The notes below the pieces were generated by a model. The model did not search any database, was not told where the DNA came from, and saw only the letters and a list, made by a program, of their open reading frames with translations. Shown one piece after another: positions 8,107-16,573 of a stretch of DNA of 64,000 nt (its first letter is position 1; every line of letters starts with the position of its first letter). The stretch lies in the NCBI RefSeq assembly GCF_035989305.1, contig NZ_CP108515.1, forward strand, positions 6,545-70,544. Direction: 5' to 3'. The position numbers and the translations under genes were made by a program. This DNA is from Streptomyces sp. NBC_01233 (GTDB lineage Bacteria; Actinomycetota; Actinomycetes; Streptomycetales; Streptomycetaceae).

Positions 8107-10344
8107 CTACTCGCCGTTGTCGTCGTCGGTGACGGTGCCGTCCTTGATGTAACGGGCGAGGTTGAGCTCCGGGGCGTTGAACCGCTCGCGGACCTCCTCG
8201 CCCCACAGCACGCTCTGGGTGCCCTCCCACTTGACCAGGCCGGGGTTCACCCCGAGCTTGAACCCGCCCGGGAGCGGCTTGCCCTCCCGGTAGGGCAGGA
8301 AGTCCAGCGGGGTCTCGCCGCCTGCGGCGTAGACGACGCAGTCGGACAGGATCGCGATCGGGTACTGCCCGGTGAACGCCGCGTGCTTGACGATCTTGCG
8401 GTGCAGGTTGATCCGGGTGCGCGAGATGACCGCCGCGCGGATGTCCGGCCGCCACGTCGGACGGGCCAGCGCGCGCCACGGCTCGCCCGGCCGCCAGCCC
8501 TCGCCACGCGGCCGCTCGCGCAGCTTGCCCAGGCCGCCCTTCACGGTCGCCTTGATGGCCGAGGCGACAATCGCCATCTGAGGGTCGCGTGCCTTGTAGC
8601 CGTTCATCGCCTCCAGGAAGTCGGCCGGGGCGAGGTCTGCGTCGACGCCGAGGTCGGCCATGGTCGCGAGGTAGGCGTCGCGCAGGCGGTTGTACCAGCC
8701 GTCCAGGTAGCGGCCGTTGTCGTCCCGGACGTACGCCTCGGTCGGCGCGACGTCGTAGCCGAGCTCCACCGCGTACGCCACCGTCGGCGTCGCGTACCAG
8801 GCCGGCCCCGTCGGACGCTCCCCCTTCGGAGTGAACGGGGAGGGCAGCAGGCTGCCGTCCAGCTGCACCCAGTCCTTGCCGACCTTCACCTTCGACATGT
8901 CGACGTGGCTCAGGTCCACCAGCCACGATCCGGGCAGCTTCGGGTCGAAGACCGGGTTCTTGACGTGCGTGGGTGCGCCCAGGCCGACGGGGAGGCCGTT
9001 GGCGCCTGCGGCGAAGGCCATGTTGACGTCCAGGCCGACGAGGTGGCGCAGGGTGCACTCGGCGTCGGTCATGGGCCGGGCCCAGTCGTACGCCTCCTCG
9101 AAGAGCTTCTCGGCGGGGCCGCGGACGTGGAAGCGCCCCAGGTCCTTGAGCAGCGGGTGCCCGTCCGGGGCCTCGCACGGCGCCGGATCGACAGGGTCCT
9201 TGCCCAGGGAGCCGGGGGTCTTCTCGTCGGCCTGGCGCAGGGCGCCGGTCTCCTCGTCCCGCACGGCGTAGGTCGGCGGGTGCAGGGCGGTCATCAGCTC
9301 CAGGCCGGTGACGGCGGAGGAGCCGCGCGGCGTCATCACCCGGGTCGCGTACACGCCCAGGAGCCGGGCGAGTTCCGCCGGCGCCAGCTGTCCCGCCGCG
9401 CCCCAGTGACGGGTGTCCAGCGCGTTCCACGAGGGGATGCACAGCTGGACGCACTGCCGGTCGGAGCCCTTGGCGGGCCTGTAAATCCGGGCCCAGGGCC
9501 CGAAGCCGCGCTTGGTGAGCTGCCAGTCGGCGCGGGTCAGCTGGCGGATGACCTTGTGGCCCTCCGGGATGCGCCCGGCGGCCCGCTCCTCCGGCGTGAG
9601 GGTGGCCGGCAGGCCGTAGCGCTCCAGTGCGGCCGCGGTGAGGATGATCAGCGGGTCGGCGTCCTTGCCGGGACCGACGAGCTTCGGCTGCCCGAGCTTG
9701 GCCTCCTTGAGGGTCCAGTCCACCAGGGACGGCAGGGACTTGGCGGGCACGTCCAGGACCAGGCCGCCGGTGCAGTACGCCAGCACCTTCCCGTCCTCGA
9801 CGTCCAGGACCGCCAGCGGGCCGTTCTCGAACCGCGGGTCGGTGCCGCCCGCCGGGGTGTTCGCCGGGGCGGCCTTCTTCGCCGCCGGGCGGCGCGACGT
9901 CGACGACGTCCTGGTGGTGCTCGCCGGGCGGGTCTCGGCGGCCGGAGCAGCAGCGGCGACGGGACCAGGCGCGGGGGTCTGGGTGTTGTCGGTTTCAGTC
10001 ATGGCCGCAGCCTCGGAGGCCGGGCCTGTGGACAGAGTCGGCGCTTCGGCCGGGGCGGGCGCCCCGGTGAACGTGGCGGGCACCGGGGCGCCCGGCTCCT
10101 CGGGCGCGGGGTAGAGCTCGGCGAGCTGCTTCAGCAGTCGCGCGTACGCGTCCCGTTCCGGCGGGCGGGGCTCGGTCTTGCCCGACTCCCAGCCGGACAC
10201 CGTGGCGCGGCGCACCTTCAGTGCGATGGCCACCTCGTCGATCGTCAGGCCGTGCGCGGCACGCAGCCGCTTGCGCTCCGCCGGCGGCGGAAGCGTGGCG
10301 CGGGACGCGATCAAGGCGTCGACCGCGTCGAACAACTCGGACAT
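8107..10344 (-). CDS. tap: Telomere-associated protein Tap
   Basis: A 745-aa protein upstream of tpg, with a strong GGAGG site before its ATG. The N-terminus is an Xre-type HTH (LRAAHGLTIDEVAIALKV, then VSGWESGKTEPR, about residues 28-60), followed by an Ala/Pro/Thr-rich linker to about residue 165. A large conserved domain starts near FENGPLAVLDVEDGKVLAYC. Tap binds telomere 3' overhangs and recruits Tpg, so it is needed to replicate the ends of linear replicons. Two stand-alone HTH proteins in this window closely resemble its first 80 residues. Confidence 0.92.
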   Translation of the reverse strand: MSELFDAVDALIASRATLPPPAERKRLRAAHGLTIDEVAIALKVRRATVSGWESGKTEPRPPERDAYARLLKQLAELYPAPEEPGAPVPATFTGAPAPAEAPTLSTGPASEAAAMTETDNTQTPAPGPVAAAAPAAETRPASTTRTSSTSRRPAAKKAAPANTPAGGTDPRFENGPLAVLDVEDGKVLAYCTGGLVLDVPAKSLPSLVDWTLKEAKLGQPKLVGPGKDADPLIILTAAALERYGLPATLTPEERAAGRIPEGHKVIRQLTRADWQLTKRGFGPWARIYRPAKGSDRQCVQLCIPSWNALDTRHWGAAGQLAPAELARLLGVYATRVMTPRGSSAVTGLELMTALHPPTYAVRDEETGALRQADEKTPGSLGKDPVDPAPCEAPDGHPLLKDLGRFHVRGPAEKLFEEAYDWARPMTDAECTLRHLVGLDVNMAFAAGANGLPVGLGAPTHVKNPVFDPKLPGSWLVDLSHVDMSKVKVGKDWVQLDGSLLPSPFTPKGERPTGPAWYATPTVAYAVELGYDVAPTEAYVRDDNGRYLDGWYNRLRDAYLATMADLGVDADLAPADFLEAMNGYKARDPQMAIVASAIKATVKGGLGKLRERPRGEGWRPGEPWRALARPTWRPDIRAAVISRTRINLHRKIVKHAAFTGQYPIAILSDCVVYAAGGETPLDFLPYREGKPLPGGFKLGVNPGLVKWEGTQSVLWGEEVRERFNAPELNLARYIKDGTVTDDDNGE

Positions 10345-10390
10345 GCAACACCTCCTTTCGTCGATTCTAGCACATGGAGCGAACGAATGC

Positions 10391-10418
10391 CGTACGTTTG
10401 ACGTACGAAATGCGTACG
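10391..10418. promoter_or_regulatory. Three CGTACG sites at 11-bp spacing
   Basis: CGTACG hexamers begin at 10391, 10402 and 10413, one helical turn apart, in the 92-base gap between tap and the divergent double-zeta gene. This looks like a phased operator controlling one or both promoters; the binding protein is unknown, and the Tap HTH is a candidate. Confidence 0.45.
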
Positions 10419-10436
10419 CAACTGTGGAGAGGTGCG

Positions 10437-12293
10437 TTGAGAGACGAGAACGTCGTTCCGGTCGTGCTGGCCGAGCGTGAGCACGAGGAGATCCTGGTGA
10501 CGGAGATCCTGCCGACCTGGACCAGGAACGCCGTCCCGCAGGACCAGCCGGTGGTCATCGTCGTCGCGGGACCGGCGGGCAGCGGGAAGTCCCGGCTATG
10601 CGACCTCCTACTGGCGGTTCTCGCCCGGCGGGGCGGGGCGGTGCTGATCGGCCGCGACCTCTACAAGAAGGCCCACCCCCAGTACGACGCCCTCATGCGT
10701 GAAGACGACCTCACGGCCGGCGTCCGGGTGCGCCCCGACGTCCTGCGGTGGCAGGCGGAGGTCGAGGCGCACGTACGCCGAGAACGCTTCGACGCGGTGC
10801 TGGAAGCGCCCATCGCCGACCTGGCCCAGGCCATCGCGACGACTCAAATCTGGCGTACGGCGGGCTACCGCGTCGAGGTGGTGGCGCTGGCCACGTCGGA
10901 GGCCGAGGCGCAGCTCAGCGCGCTGGACCGTTACCTGACGCAGGTCGACGAGCAGGGTGTGGGCCGGTCCGTGTCCTGGGGCAACCTCGAGCAGTGCACG
11001 CGCAACCTGCCCCTGTTCCTGGAGGCCGTCGAGGCCGAACGCCTCGCGGACCAGGTCATGGTGGTCCGCCGCGGTCTTTATGTCCTGTACCGCAACGAGC
11101 TCACCGCGGAGGGAACCTCCTGGCGCGAGGAGGAGGCCGCTCCCGAGGCGCTGACGGCGGAGTGGGGCCGGCCATGGACCGCGCCGGAGACCTGGCAGTT
11201 CCGGCGCCGCCTGGCCAGCACGGAGCAGCGCTTACACCCGACGGTCCTCGCCCCGGAGCGTCGCCTCGCGATCGCCGGAGGGCTGGAGCGCGCCTTCGCA
11301 CTGGCCGAGCCGGTGCGCCGGATCGCCCAGCCGCTCACCGTGCCGCCCGGGGTCGACTACCACCGCCTGTCCGCCAACGAGCACCGGTGGGTCTTCGACG
11401 AGCTGATCGTCCCCATGTTCCTGGGAACCATCACGCCGCAGGACGACCCGGTCACCCTCTACGTGATGGGTCCGCAAGGGTCAGGGAAGTCCCACACCGC
11501 GCGTGCCCTGCGCCGTGCGCTGAGAGTGCGCCGGCCCACCCGGATCGAGGGCGGCACGTTCAAGTCGTTGCACCCCGACTACCGCCAGCTCCTCCAGGAG
11601 GAGCCACGTACGGCGTCGGCGCGGATCCGGGCCGACTACCGGGCCTGGCAGGAGATGGCAGAAGCCCACGTACGGGCCCGCCGTGGGGACATGCTGGTCG
11701 AGATCGCTCCGGACAGCATCGACCACTTCCTCAACAGCGCGCGCCGCGACCACCGGGCGGGCCGCCGTGTGGAGCTGGTCGTGATCGGGGCGCGGGCCGC
11801 AGACAGCCGGCTGGGGACCGCGACCCGGTGCGCCGAAGTGGCCCGCATGGGCGTTGCGCCCCGCTTCACCGCGGCCGCCGCCCACACCAGAACCTTCGGC
11901 ATCGTGCCCGCCGTGGTCCGCGCGGCCGAAGCCTCGCCGTACGTGCACTGCGTCTCTGTGATCCGCCGGGACCTGACCGCGCTGTACCGCAACGAACGGA
12001 CCCCGGACGGTGCCTGGAGGAAGCCGGCGCGAGGCGGGGACGTCCTGGAGGCCGAGCAGCACCGCCCCTACACGCCCGCCGAAGCCGCCCACCTCCTGGC
12101 CACCCTCCAGCGCCTGAAAGGCGAGCTGCCGCAGTACTGGGCGGACCTCGTCGAGATCGCCGCGATGGCCTGGCCGCTGATGCCCGCTCACCTCCAGCCG
12201 CGTACCCTCGCCTCCACGATCACCCCGGCCCAGCTGCCCGTCCGGACGGGCTCTCGCTACAGGCCCTCCAGCTCCTGGGCGAGAGCCGCGTAA
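10437..12293 (+). CDS. Tandem double zeta-toxin-like kinase
   Basis: A protein of 618 aa if translation starts at the TTG at 10437, which has GGAGAGG five bases upstream; an ATG at 10374 is also open but lacks a site and would bury the phased CGTACG repeats. Two zeta-type P-loop kinase domains follow one another: VVAGPAGSGKSRL with a downstream GRDLYKKAHPQYD, and VMGPQGSGKSHTA with GGTFKSLHPDYR. Each half also ends with a matching RRxLxxLYRNE motif. Zeta toxins phosphorylate UDP-N-acetylglucosamine. A duplicated zeta is unusual, and no epsilon-type antitoxin is obvious. Confidence 0.8.
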   Translation: MRDENVVPVVLAEREHEEILVTEILPTWTRNAVPQDQPVVIVVAGPAGSGKSRLCDLLLAVLARRGGAVLIGRDLYKKAHPQYDALMREDDLTAGVRVRPDVLRWQAEVEAHVRRERFDAVLEAPIADLAQAIATTQIWRTAGYRVEVVALATSEAEAQLSALDRYLTQVDEQGVGRSVSWGNLEQCTRNLPLFLEAVEAERLADQVMVVRRGLYVLYRNELTAEGTSWREEEAAPEALTAEWGRPWTAPETWQFRRRLASTEQRLHPTVLAPERRLAIAGGLERAFALAEPVRRIAQPLTVPPGVDYHRLSANEHRWVFDELIVPMFLGTITPQDDPVTLYVMGPQGSGKSHTARALRRALRVRRPTRIEGGTFKSLHPDYRQLLQEEPRTASARIRADYRAWQEMAEAHVRARRGDMLVEIAPDSIDHFLNSARRDHRAGRRVELVVIGARAADSRLGTATRCAEVARMGVAPRFTAAAAHTRTFGIVPAVVRAAEASPYVHCVSVIRRDLTALYRNERTPDGAWRKPARGGDVLEAEQHRPYTPAEAAHLLATLQRLKGELPQYWADLVEIAAMAWPLMPAHLQPRTLASTITPAQLPVRTGSRYRPSSSWARAA

Positions 12294-12448
12294 CGGGCCC
12301 CGATCTCAGCCGCTTCCTCCCCGCCTTCCTGGAGCGTTTCCAGGTCGGCGGCGCATACAGCCAGGCCCTCCTTCAGGGCCTGGAGCACCTCCGGGCCCTC
12401 CCCGTAGCGTTGCCGCTTCCTGATCTGCTCGGTGTACCAGCTGGTCAC
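12257..12448 (-). CDS. Possible small helical protein, perhaps a remnant
   Basis: From a GTG at 12448 this reads 63 aa, strongly helical and acidic: WYTEQIRKRQRYGEGPEVLQ, then LKEGLAVCAADLETLQEGGE. The upstream frame quickly becomes non-coding in character where a plus-strand remnant begins, so this may be the tail of a longer gene. It overlaps the zeta gene tail to tail by 37 bases, which makes an antitoxin role conceivable but unproven. Confidence 0.35.
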   Translation of the reverse strand: MTSWYTEQIRKRQRYGEGPEVLQALKEGLAVCAADLETLQEGGEEAAEIGARYAALAQELEGL

Positions 12449-12451
12449 AAC

Positions 12452-12840
12452 GTGTACGGCCTGTTCGGCGGCCTCGGTGCTCCACTGCTGGAGGCGCTGT
12501 CCTACTACCCGCACCTGCTGGCCTGGGACCTGAGCCGGCTGCCCGCGAAGAAGCGCATCGTCCCGGTGGTTCTGCTGGATACCTTCGAGGACACCGCAGA
12601 CCGGCACCGGGACTTCGAGCGTCTGCTGCAGCGTCTGGTGTGGCTCATGCCCGGCACCTTCTTCGTCATCGGCGGCCGCAGCCGGCTGCCGTGGGCGGAC
12701 CCCGCGCTGCACGGCCAGCTCGACTGGACCGGCCCCGCCGCATGGCCCGGCCTGGCGGCCTCCTCCGCCTCCCTGACGGTCCCGCAGCCGCGGGCAGCCG
12801 GCTCCGGCGCCCGGCAGTATCTGATCGGGGACTTTACCGA
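12452..12840 (+). pseudogene. Internal fragment of a Streptomyces ATP/GTP-binding (STAND-like) protein
   Basis: The frame reads YYPHLLAWDLSRLPAKKR, IVPVVLLDTFEDTADRH, RLLQRLVWLMPGTFFVIGGR and QYLIGDFT, which I recognise as the central part of a large conserved Streptomyces ATP/GTP-binding protein. There is no N-terminal P-loop and the similarity stops at about 12840 shortly before a stop codon, so this is a decayed internal fragment left by rearrangement. Confidence 0.5.
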
Positions 12841-12953
12841 CTGTGCTGTGAGTGTCGGGGTCACTCGTCGGAGTGGTCTGTAGGGCCTTCGCGTTCTCGT
12901 TTACCGATCTCGGCAAGGCTGTTCGTCGTGTCGGGATGCGGCGGGAGGGGCAC

Positions 12954-14147
12954 GTGCGGAGTGTGATTGTCCTGGATGACATTCGGGTCCAGGAGATTGT
13001 CCGAGGGGACGGAAGCCGGTCGTACACCATCGTGTGGCCCGACCTGACCGTGGACGAGGAGGCGGACTGCTTCCTCTGCCAGTACGAGGGCTCGGGGACA
13101 CAGAAGACGTATGCGTACACCCTCGTCGATCACCTTCGGTGGCGGGTGCGTGAAGGGCTGACGACGGCGAAGATCTCACTGTCCGATCTGCAGCGGTACA
13201 TGGGGGCGGTCGGGGCACGGGTGTCGATGCCGTTCGGCGAGCCGTGGCGGCTGCCGCCGAAACGTCCGTACGGCCCCGGCGCCCTCAAGGTCACGTCCGC
13301 CTGCTTGAAGGGCTTCTACCTGCATCAATGCGCCCGGCAGGGGGTGAACCCCGAGCTCAAGGCGGCCTTGGATGTCCGGCGGCTGCCGACTCAGCCGGAC
13401 CGGGACCGGACGCTGCTGGGGCACTTGGTGACCTCGATGTCGGCCAACCCGCTGACGCCGCCCGGCCGTTCGCACCGCCGGCACCCGAAGATGCTCCCGG
13501 ACGGGGCGAGGCCCGAGCTGCTGAGCGAGGTCAACACGGCTCGGGACGCCATGGTGGTGACCTGGTTGTCCGACACGACGCTGCGGATCGGCGGGCTGAC
13601 CGGGCTGCATGTGGTCGACCTGCACCTGCGGGAGAACGCGGCCTGCGGCGAGTGCAAGAGTCCGCACGTTCACGTGTGTCACCGCGGAGCCAACCCGAAC
13701 CGGGCGGCGGCGAAGAAGAAGCCCCAGTGGCGGCTGCAGGACGGTGTGATCACCGGTGGGGAGATCTACCGGGTGAGCCCGGCGATGATCAGCACCTACT
13801 TCATCTACATGACCACCGAGTACACGAAGTACGCCACCGGGCACGGGATGCTGCTGATCCAGCTGCACGGGTCGAACATCGGTGAGCCGTGGACGGCGGA
13901 CGCGGCCCGCGGCATGCTGCGGCGGGCCGGGAGACGGGCCGGCCTGCCCGGCCGTATCAAGCCGCATCAGTTCCGGCACAGCACGATGGGCAAGATCCTC
14001 GACGCGTCAGGCAACGACCCGCTGGTGGCCAAGGAGGCGGGCAACTGGGCCTCTATGAAGATGGTCGACGAGGTCTACGGCCACCCCGACCAGCACTCGC
14101 CGGAGTTCGTGGCCGCTCTGAAGGCCGTCTGGGGTGAGGAGGAATGA
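12954..14147 (+). CDS. Second tyrosine recombinase
   Basis: About 397 aa from the GTG at 12954, chosen for the GGGAGGGG just upstream (ATG at 12936 possible). Catalytic features: an Arg in DTTLRIGGLTGLH, the H-x-x-R box in KPHQFRHSTMG, a Trp in the GNWASMKM position and the Tyr in DEVYGHPD. A Cys/His insert (CGECKSPHVHVCHRG) near the middle may bind zinc. The stop overlaps the ATG of the next gene (ATGA), so they are coupled. Unrelated in detail to the recombinase at the left edge. Confidence 0.82.
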   Translation: MRSVIVLDDIRVQEIVRGDGSRSYTIVWPDLTVDEEADCFLCQYEGSGTQKTYAYTLVDHLRWRVREGLTTAKISLSDLQRYMGAVGARVSMPFGEPWRLPPKRPYGPGALKVTSACLKGFYLHQCARQGVNPELKAALDVRRLPTQPDRDRTLLGHLVTSMSANPLTPPGRSHRRHPKMLPDGARPELLSEVNTARDAMVVTWLSDTTLRIGGLTGLHVVDLHLRENAACGECKSPHVHVCHRGANPNRAAAKKKPQWRLQDGVITGGEIYRVSPAMISTYFIYMTTEYTKYATGHGMLLIQLHGSNIGEPWTADAARGMLRRAGRRAGLPGRIKPHQFRHSTMGKILDASGNDPLVAKEAGNWASMKMVDEVYGHPDQHSPEFVAALKAVWGEEE

Positions 14148-14574
14148 GCACCCCGGTCCGCCGACTGCTGCCCGTCCTGTCACCGTCCACGACCTCGAGC
14201 CGCACCACCGGCGACCGCCTGGAGCTGCTGACGGCCCTGCTCAACGCGCCGACGTTCGACGCCGCCTTCCGCACGGACGTGATCGACCTGCCCGGTGACC
14301 ATCACGTCTACGCCTGGGAATGCGGCGTCCCGCGGTGCGAGCGAGCTGTGAACCCGGGCACCGAGTTCTGCCACATCCATCTACGTGACTGGGGTCGGCA
14401 ACGTCGGGAAGGCGTCAGTGTCGCCGAGTTCCTTCGCACCGCCGCGCCGTTGAAGCAGGCGTCCTGGATTACGCCGCCGGCCTGCCGGATCTGTCGCCAT
14501 ACTCCTTCCTGGAGTCCGGAGCGGCTCTGCTTCATGCACGCCACCCGATGGCGCCGGGCTCAGTATCCACACCT
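14144..14574 (+). pseudogene. Truncated companion gene of the second recombinase
   Basis: Begins at an ATG overlapping the recombinase stop. It encodes WECGVPRCERAVNPGTEFCH, then ACRICRHTPSWSPERLCFMH, two Cys/His clusters typical of N-terminal zinc modules in recombinase-associated Streptomyces proteins. The similarity I expect ends at about 14574, after which the frame becomes low-complexity and runs into DNA that codes in another frame. I read it as a 5' remnant. Confidence 0.5.
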
Positions 14575-14600
14575 CAAAGGGGGCGCTGCCCCGGAGACCC

Positions 14601-14891
14601 GAGATCGAGGCCGCGGGGCTTCCCTTCCTCCACCGGTTCGTGGAGCTCGCCCTCGCCTTCCACCATGCCGTCCGCGGCGAGGACCAGGGCCTGGCCGCCA
14701 CCATCGACCGGCTGCGCGTGCTGACCGCGACCGGCGACTTCGCCTACTTCACCGACATCGCTCACTTCATGGGCGCCCTGCCCCTGCCGGGGCCGTCGAC
14801 CATCCGCTGGACCACGAGCGAAGACGACGTCCGCGGCGCGTGGCGCGGCCTCGTCCAGACCCGGCAGGAACACCTGCTCGCCGGAAACTGA
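14601..14891 (+). pseudogene. C-terminal remnant of an unidentified protein
   Basis: In a different frame from the preceding remnant, this reads EIEAAGLPFLHRFVELALAF and GDFAYFTDIAHFMGALPLPG, which looks like genuine protein but has no start of its own except an internal ATG at 14640. Probably the 3' end of another gene joined by deletion. Family unknown. Confidence 0.3.
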
Positions 14892-14901
14892 GCCTGGACG
14901 C

Positions 14902-14940
14902 GCGACGGCTCCGACCAGAGTGCGTGGTCGGAGCCGTCGC
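14902..14940. terminator. Hairpin terminator between convergent units
   Basis: Perfect 16-bp inverted repeat with a 7-base loop, between the end of the plus-strand remnants and the end of the minus-strand toxin-antitoxin operon. Confidence 0.82.
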
Positions 14941-14972
14941 CATGGACAGGCCGGGCGCCGGGCCCGGAGAAA

Positions 14973-15185
14973 TCAGCTGGCGTCGGGGCGCTGCCCCACG
15001 AGCTGGGTGAGCAGCTCGATGATCTGGGCCTGATTTCGGTCGATCTTCTCGTCGAGCGCTTCAACGCGGCCCCCAAGGCCATCTACCGCCTGCTCCAAGC
15101 CAACGAGTCCTCGACGAACTGCCGTCAGACCAGCCGCGATGCCCTCGCAGTAGGTATCCCCCGACAGCCGGGCCTGGCCGCTCAC
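14973..15185 (-). CDS. Small coiled-coil protein, third gene of the PIN operon
   Basis: A 70-aa protein from a GTG that overlaps the PIN-gene stop (GTGA). The C-terminal half has a clear heptad pattern (GLEQAVDGLGGRVEALDEKI, then NQAQIIELLTQLVG), predicting a coiled coil. It is the last gene of a tightly packed antitoxin, toxin, coiled-coil operon and ends at a terminator. A role as a third component (stabiliser, localiser or adaptor) is inference from coupling. Confidence 0.6.
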   Translation of the reverse strand: MSGQARLSGDTYCEGIAAGLTAVRRGLVGLEQAVDGLGGRVEALDEKIDRNQAQIIELLTQLVGQRPDAS

Positions 15186-15562
15186 GGGGTCAGGTCCAGG
15201 ACCCGGACCGGCAGACCCTCCCACCGCTTCGGCATGGTGGTGGCCACGATCGCCCCTTCCGGCCGGTCCGCCGTCGGCTGCGCCGCGTGCTGGCTATGGG
15301 CAGCCGCCCAGGTCTCCTGCTGCGCCACGGCAAGCGCTGCGGGCAGGTCCAGATCCAAGACGGTGATACCCGGCAGTGCCGCCAAGTGCTCGGCGGTACC
15401 GGGCCGGGCCCGGTCGGCCTCGACGAGCGCGCACGAGGGCGCGTAGAGGAACCAGCCCGTCTCGGCGTGCGCGCGGTGGATCAGCCGGGAGGCCAGTACG
15501 TTGCCCTGTCCGGCCGCGGCCATTGCCGTCTCGTCCAGCACGATGTGCATCGCTTCGCTCAC
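15182..15562 (-). CDS. PIN-domain-like toxin
   Basis: A 126-aa protein with PIN-like spacing of acidic residues: an early Asp in MHIVLDETAMAAAG, an acidic pair in VEADRARPG, LDLDLPAALAVAQ, and a late Asp region near TADRPEGAIVATTMP. PIN toxins are metal-dependent ribonucleases. It starts within the last codons of the antitoxin (ATGA overlap), the normal type II arrangement. The PIN call rests on pattern and context, so the exact family is less certain than the toxin role. Confidence 0.72.
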   Translation of the reverse strand: MSEAMHIVLDETAMAAAGQGNVLASRLIHRAHAETGWFLYAPSCALVEADRARPGTAEHLAALPGITVLDLDLPAALAVAQQETWAAAHSQHAAQPTADRPEGAIVATTMPKRWEGLPVRVLDLTP

Positions 15563-15816
15563 GGGCGCTGCACCTGCGCGAGCCGTCGGTCGAGTTCGTC
15601 GTCGAGCTCGCTCTGCTCGGCGGCGGTCGGGGCGTACCCGTTCCAGGACCGCAACGCGGCCTGCGCCTTCTCCGCCCGCTCGGCGCGCTCGGCCGGCGTC
15701 AGCATCGTTTCGGCCAGCCGAGCCAGGTAGGCGCGCAGGGACAGCCCCTCGGCGGCTGCGATCGCCGCGAGGCGGTCCTTGGCTTCCTCGGGGATTCTTA
15801 CGTTGGCATCGGACAT
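15559..15816 (-). CDS. Ribbon-helix-helix-type antitoxin
   Basis: An 85-aa protein from the ATG at 15816, preceded by GGAAGGAG; an upstream in-frame start at 15834 is less likely. The N-terminus (DANVRIPEEAKDRLAAIA, then GLSLRAYLARLAE) fits an Arc/MetJ-like ribbon-helix-helix DNA-binding domain, and the acidic C-terminus (SELDDELDRRLAQ) fits a toxin-binding tail. It overlaps the toxin gene by 4 bases and probably represses its own promoter through the palindrome immediately upstream. Confidence 0.75.
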   Translation of the reverse strand: MSDANVRIPEEAKDRLAAIAAAEGLSLRAYLARLAETMLTPAERAERAEKAQAALRSWNGYAPTAAEQSELDDELDRRLAQVQRP

Positions 15817-15841
15817 CGTGGTGCTCCTTCCCATGCCTCTA

Positions 15842-15865
15842 GGGTACGGGTACGTACCCGTACCC
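15842..15865. promoter_or_regulatory. 24-bp perfect palindrome, likely antitoxin operator
   Basis: A perfect 24-bp palindrome built from GGGTAC and GTACCC repeats, starting 26 bases upstream of the antitoxin start. Nested GTAC units fit tandem binding by a ribbon-helix-helix dimer pair. Confidence 0.62.
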
Positions 15866-15914
15866 GTCCTGGCCTATCCGGCTGCTCGCCAAACCAGTGG
15901 GTGCGCTGGCACCG

Positions 15915-16547
15915 CTATCGCTCGCCCTCGCCATCCGCCTGCCAGCGCTTGGCGCGGGGGCGGAACGCGAGAACCGAGCCCTCGCTTCCCTGTTCTGAGC
16001 CGCGTGACGCCCCCTCTGCGGTTGGCTGCTCCGCTAGGAATTCGCGAAGCGCCGTGGCCAAACTGGTTCCAGCCCGCGCAGCTGCAGAAAAGACCTCACC
16101 GGCAGGACGGCCCCCTACCGTGTCAAGTTCTCGTAGATATGCTGTCACTTCGTCATCGCTGGGCCATCGCCGCCCGGCCTCGTAGAAGCAGCGAGTCCAT
16201 ATGTCGATCGCGTTCTGTCGATCTGCGCTGTGATTAAGTGCCGCCAGCTCGTTGGGTGTCAATCCATGGTGAAGGTTCCAGGATCGATGGTAGGCGGCTA
16301 TGCAAGCTGCGATCTTCATGCGGTGCGAAGAAGGGGAGATATTCGATACCTTGTCTACTTGATCCTGGACCACGGAGAGAAAGAAGTTGTCCGGTGCGTC
16401 CCCCGTCAGGAAGTACCAAGCATCTACCCACTCCATGACTATGTCGGCACGCTCTTGCTTGCTCAGCGATTCAAGGGGTTCCTGGATGGTGCCGCAACGT
16501 TCGCCGGCACCGTGGACGGCAGCTGTGATGGTGCGGATGGGATCCAC
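15915..16547 (-). CDS. Hypothetical helical protein downstream of HNH gene
   Basis: A 210-aa, mostly helical protein with a basic tail (RPRAKRWQADGEGER). It follows the HNH nuclease gene by 26 bases in the same direction, so the two are likely one operon. Segments such as YRHRSWN-like HHGLTPNELAALNHS are not recognised. It could be a nuclease partner or inhibitor; no function is assigned. Confidence 0.6.
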   Translation of the reverse strand: MDPIRTITAAVHGAGERCGTIQEPLESLSKQERADIVMEWVDAWYFLTGDAPDNFFLSVVQDQVDKVSNISPSSHRMKIAACIAAYHRSWNLHHGLTPNELAALNHSADRQNAIDIWTRCFYEAGRRWPSDDEVTAYLRELDTVGGRPAGEVFSAAARAGTSLATALREFLAEQPTAEGASRGSEQGSEGSVLAFRPRAKRWQADGEGER

Positions 16548-16573
16548 CCACCGCTCGGCCCCCCTGAGCAGGC

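Noticed and set aside
10374..10436. ATG 10374 as the start of the double-zeta gene
   Set aside because: No ribosome site; TTG 10437 has GGAGAGG at good spacing and leaves a normal divergent promoter with phased repeats. Not fully excluded.
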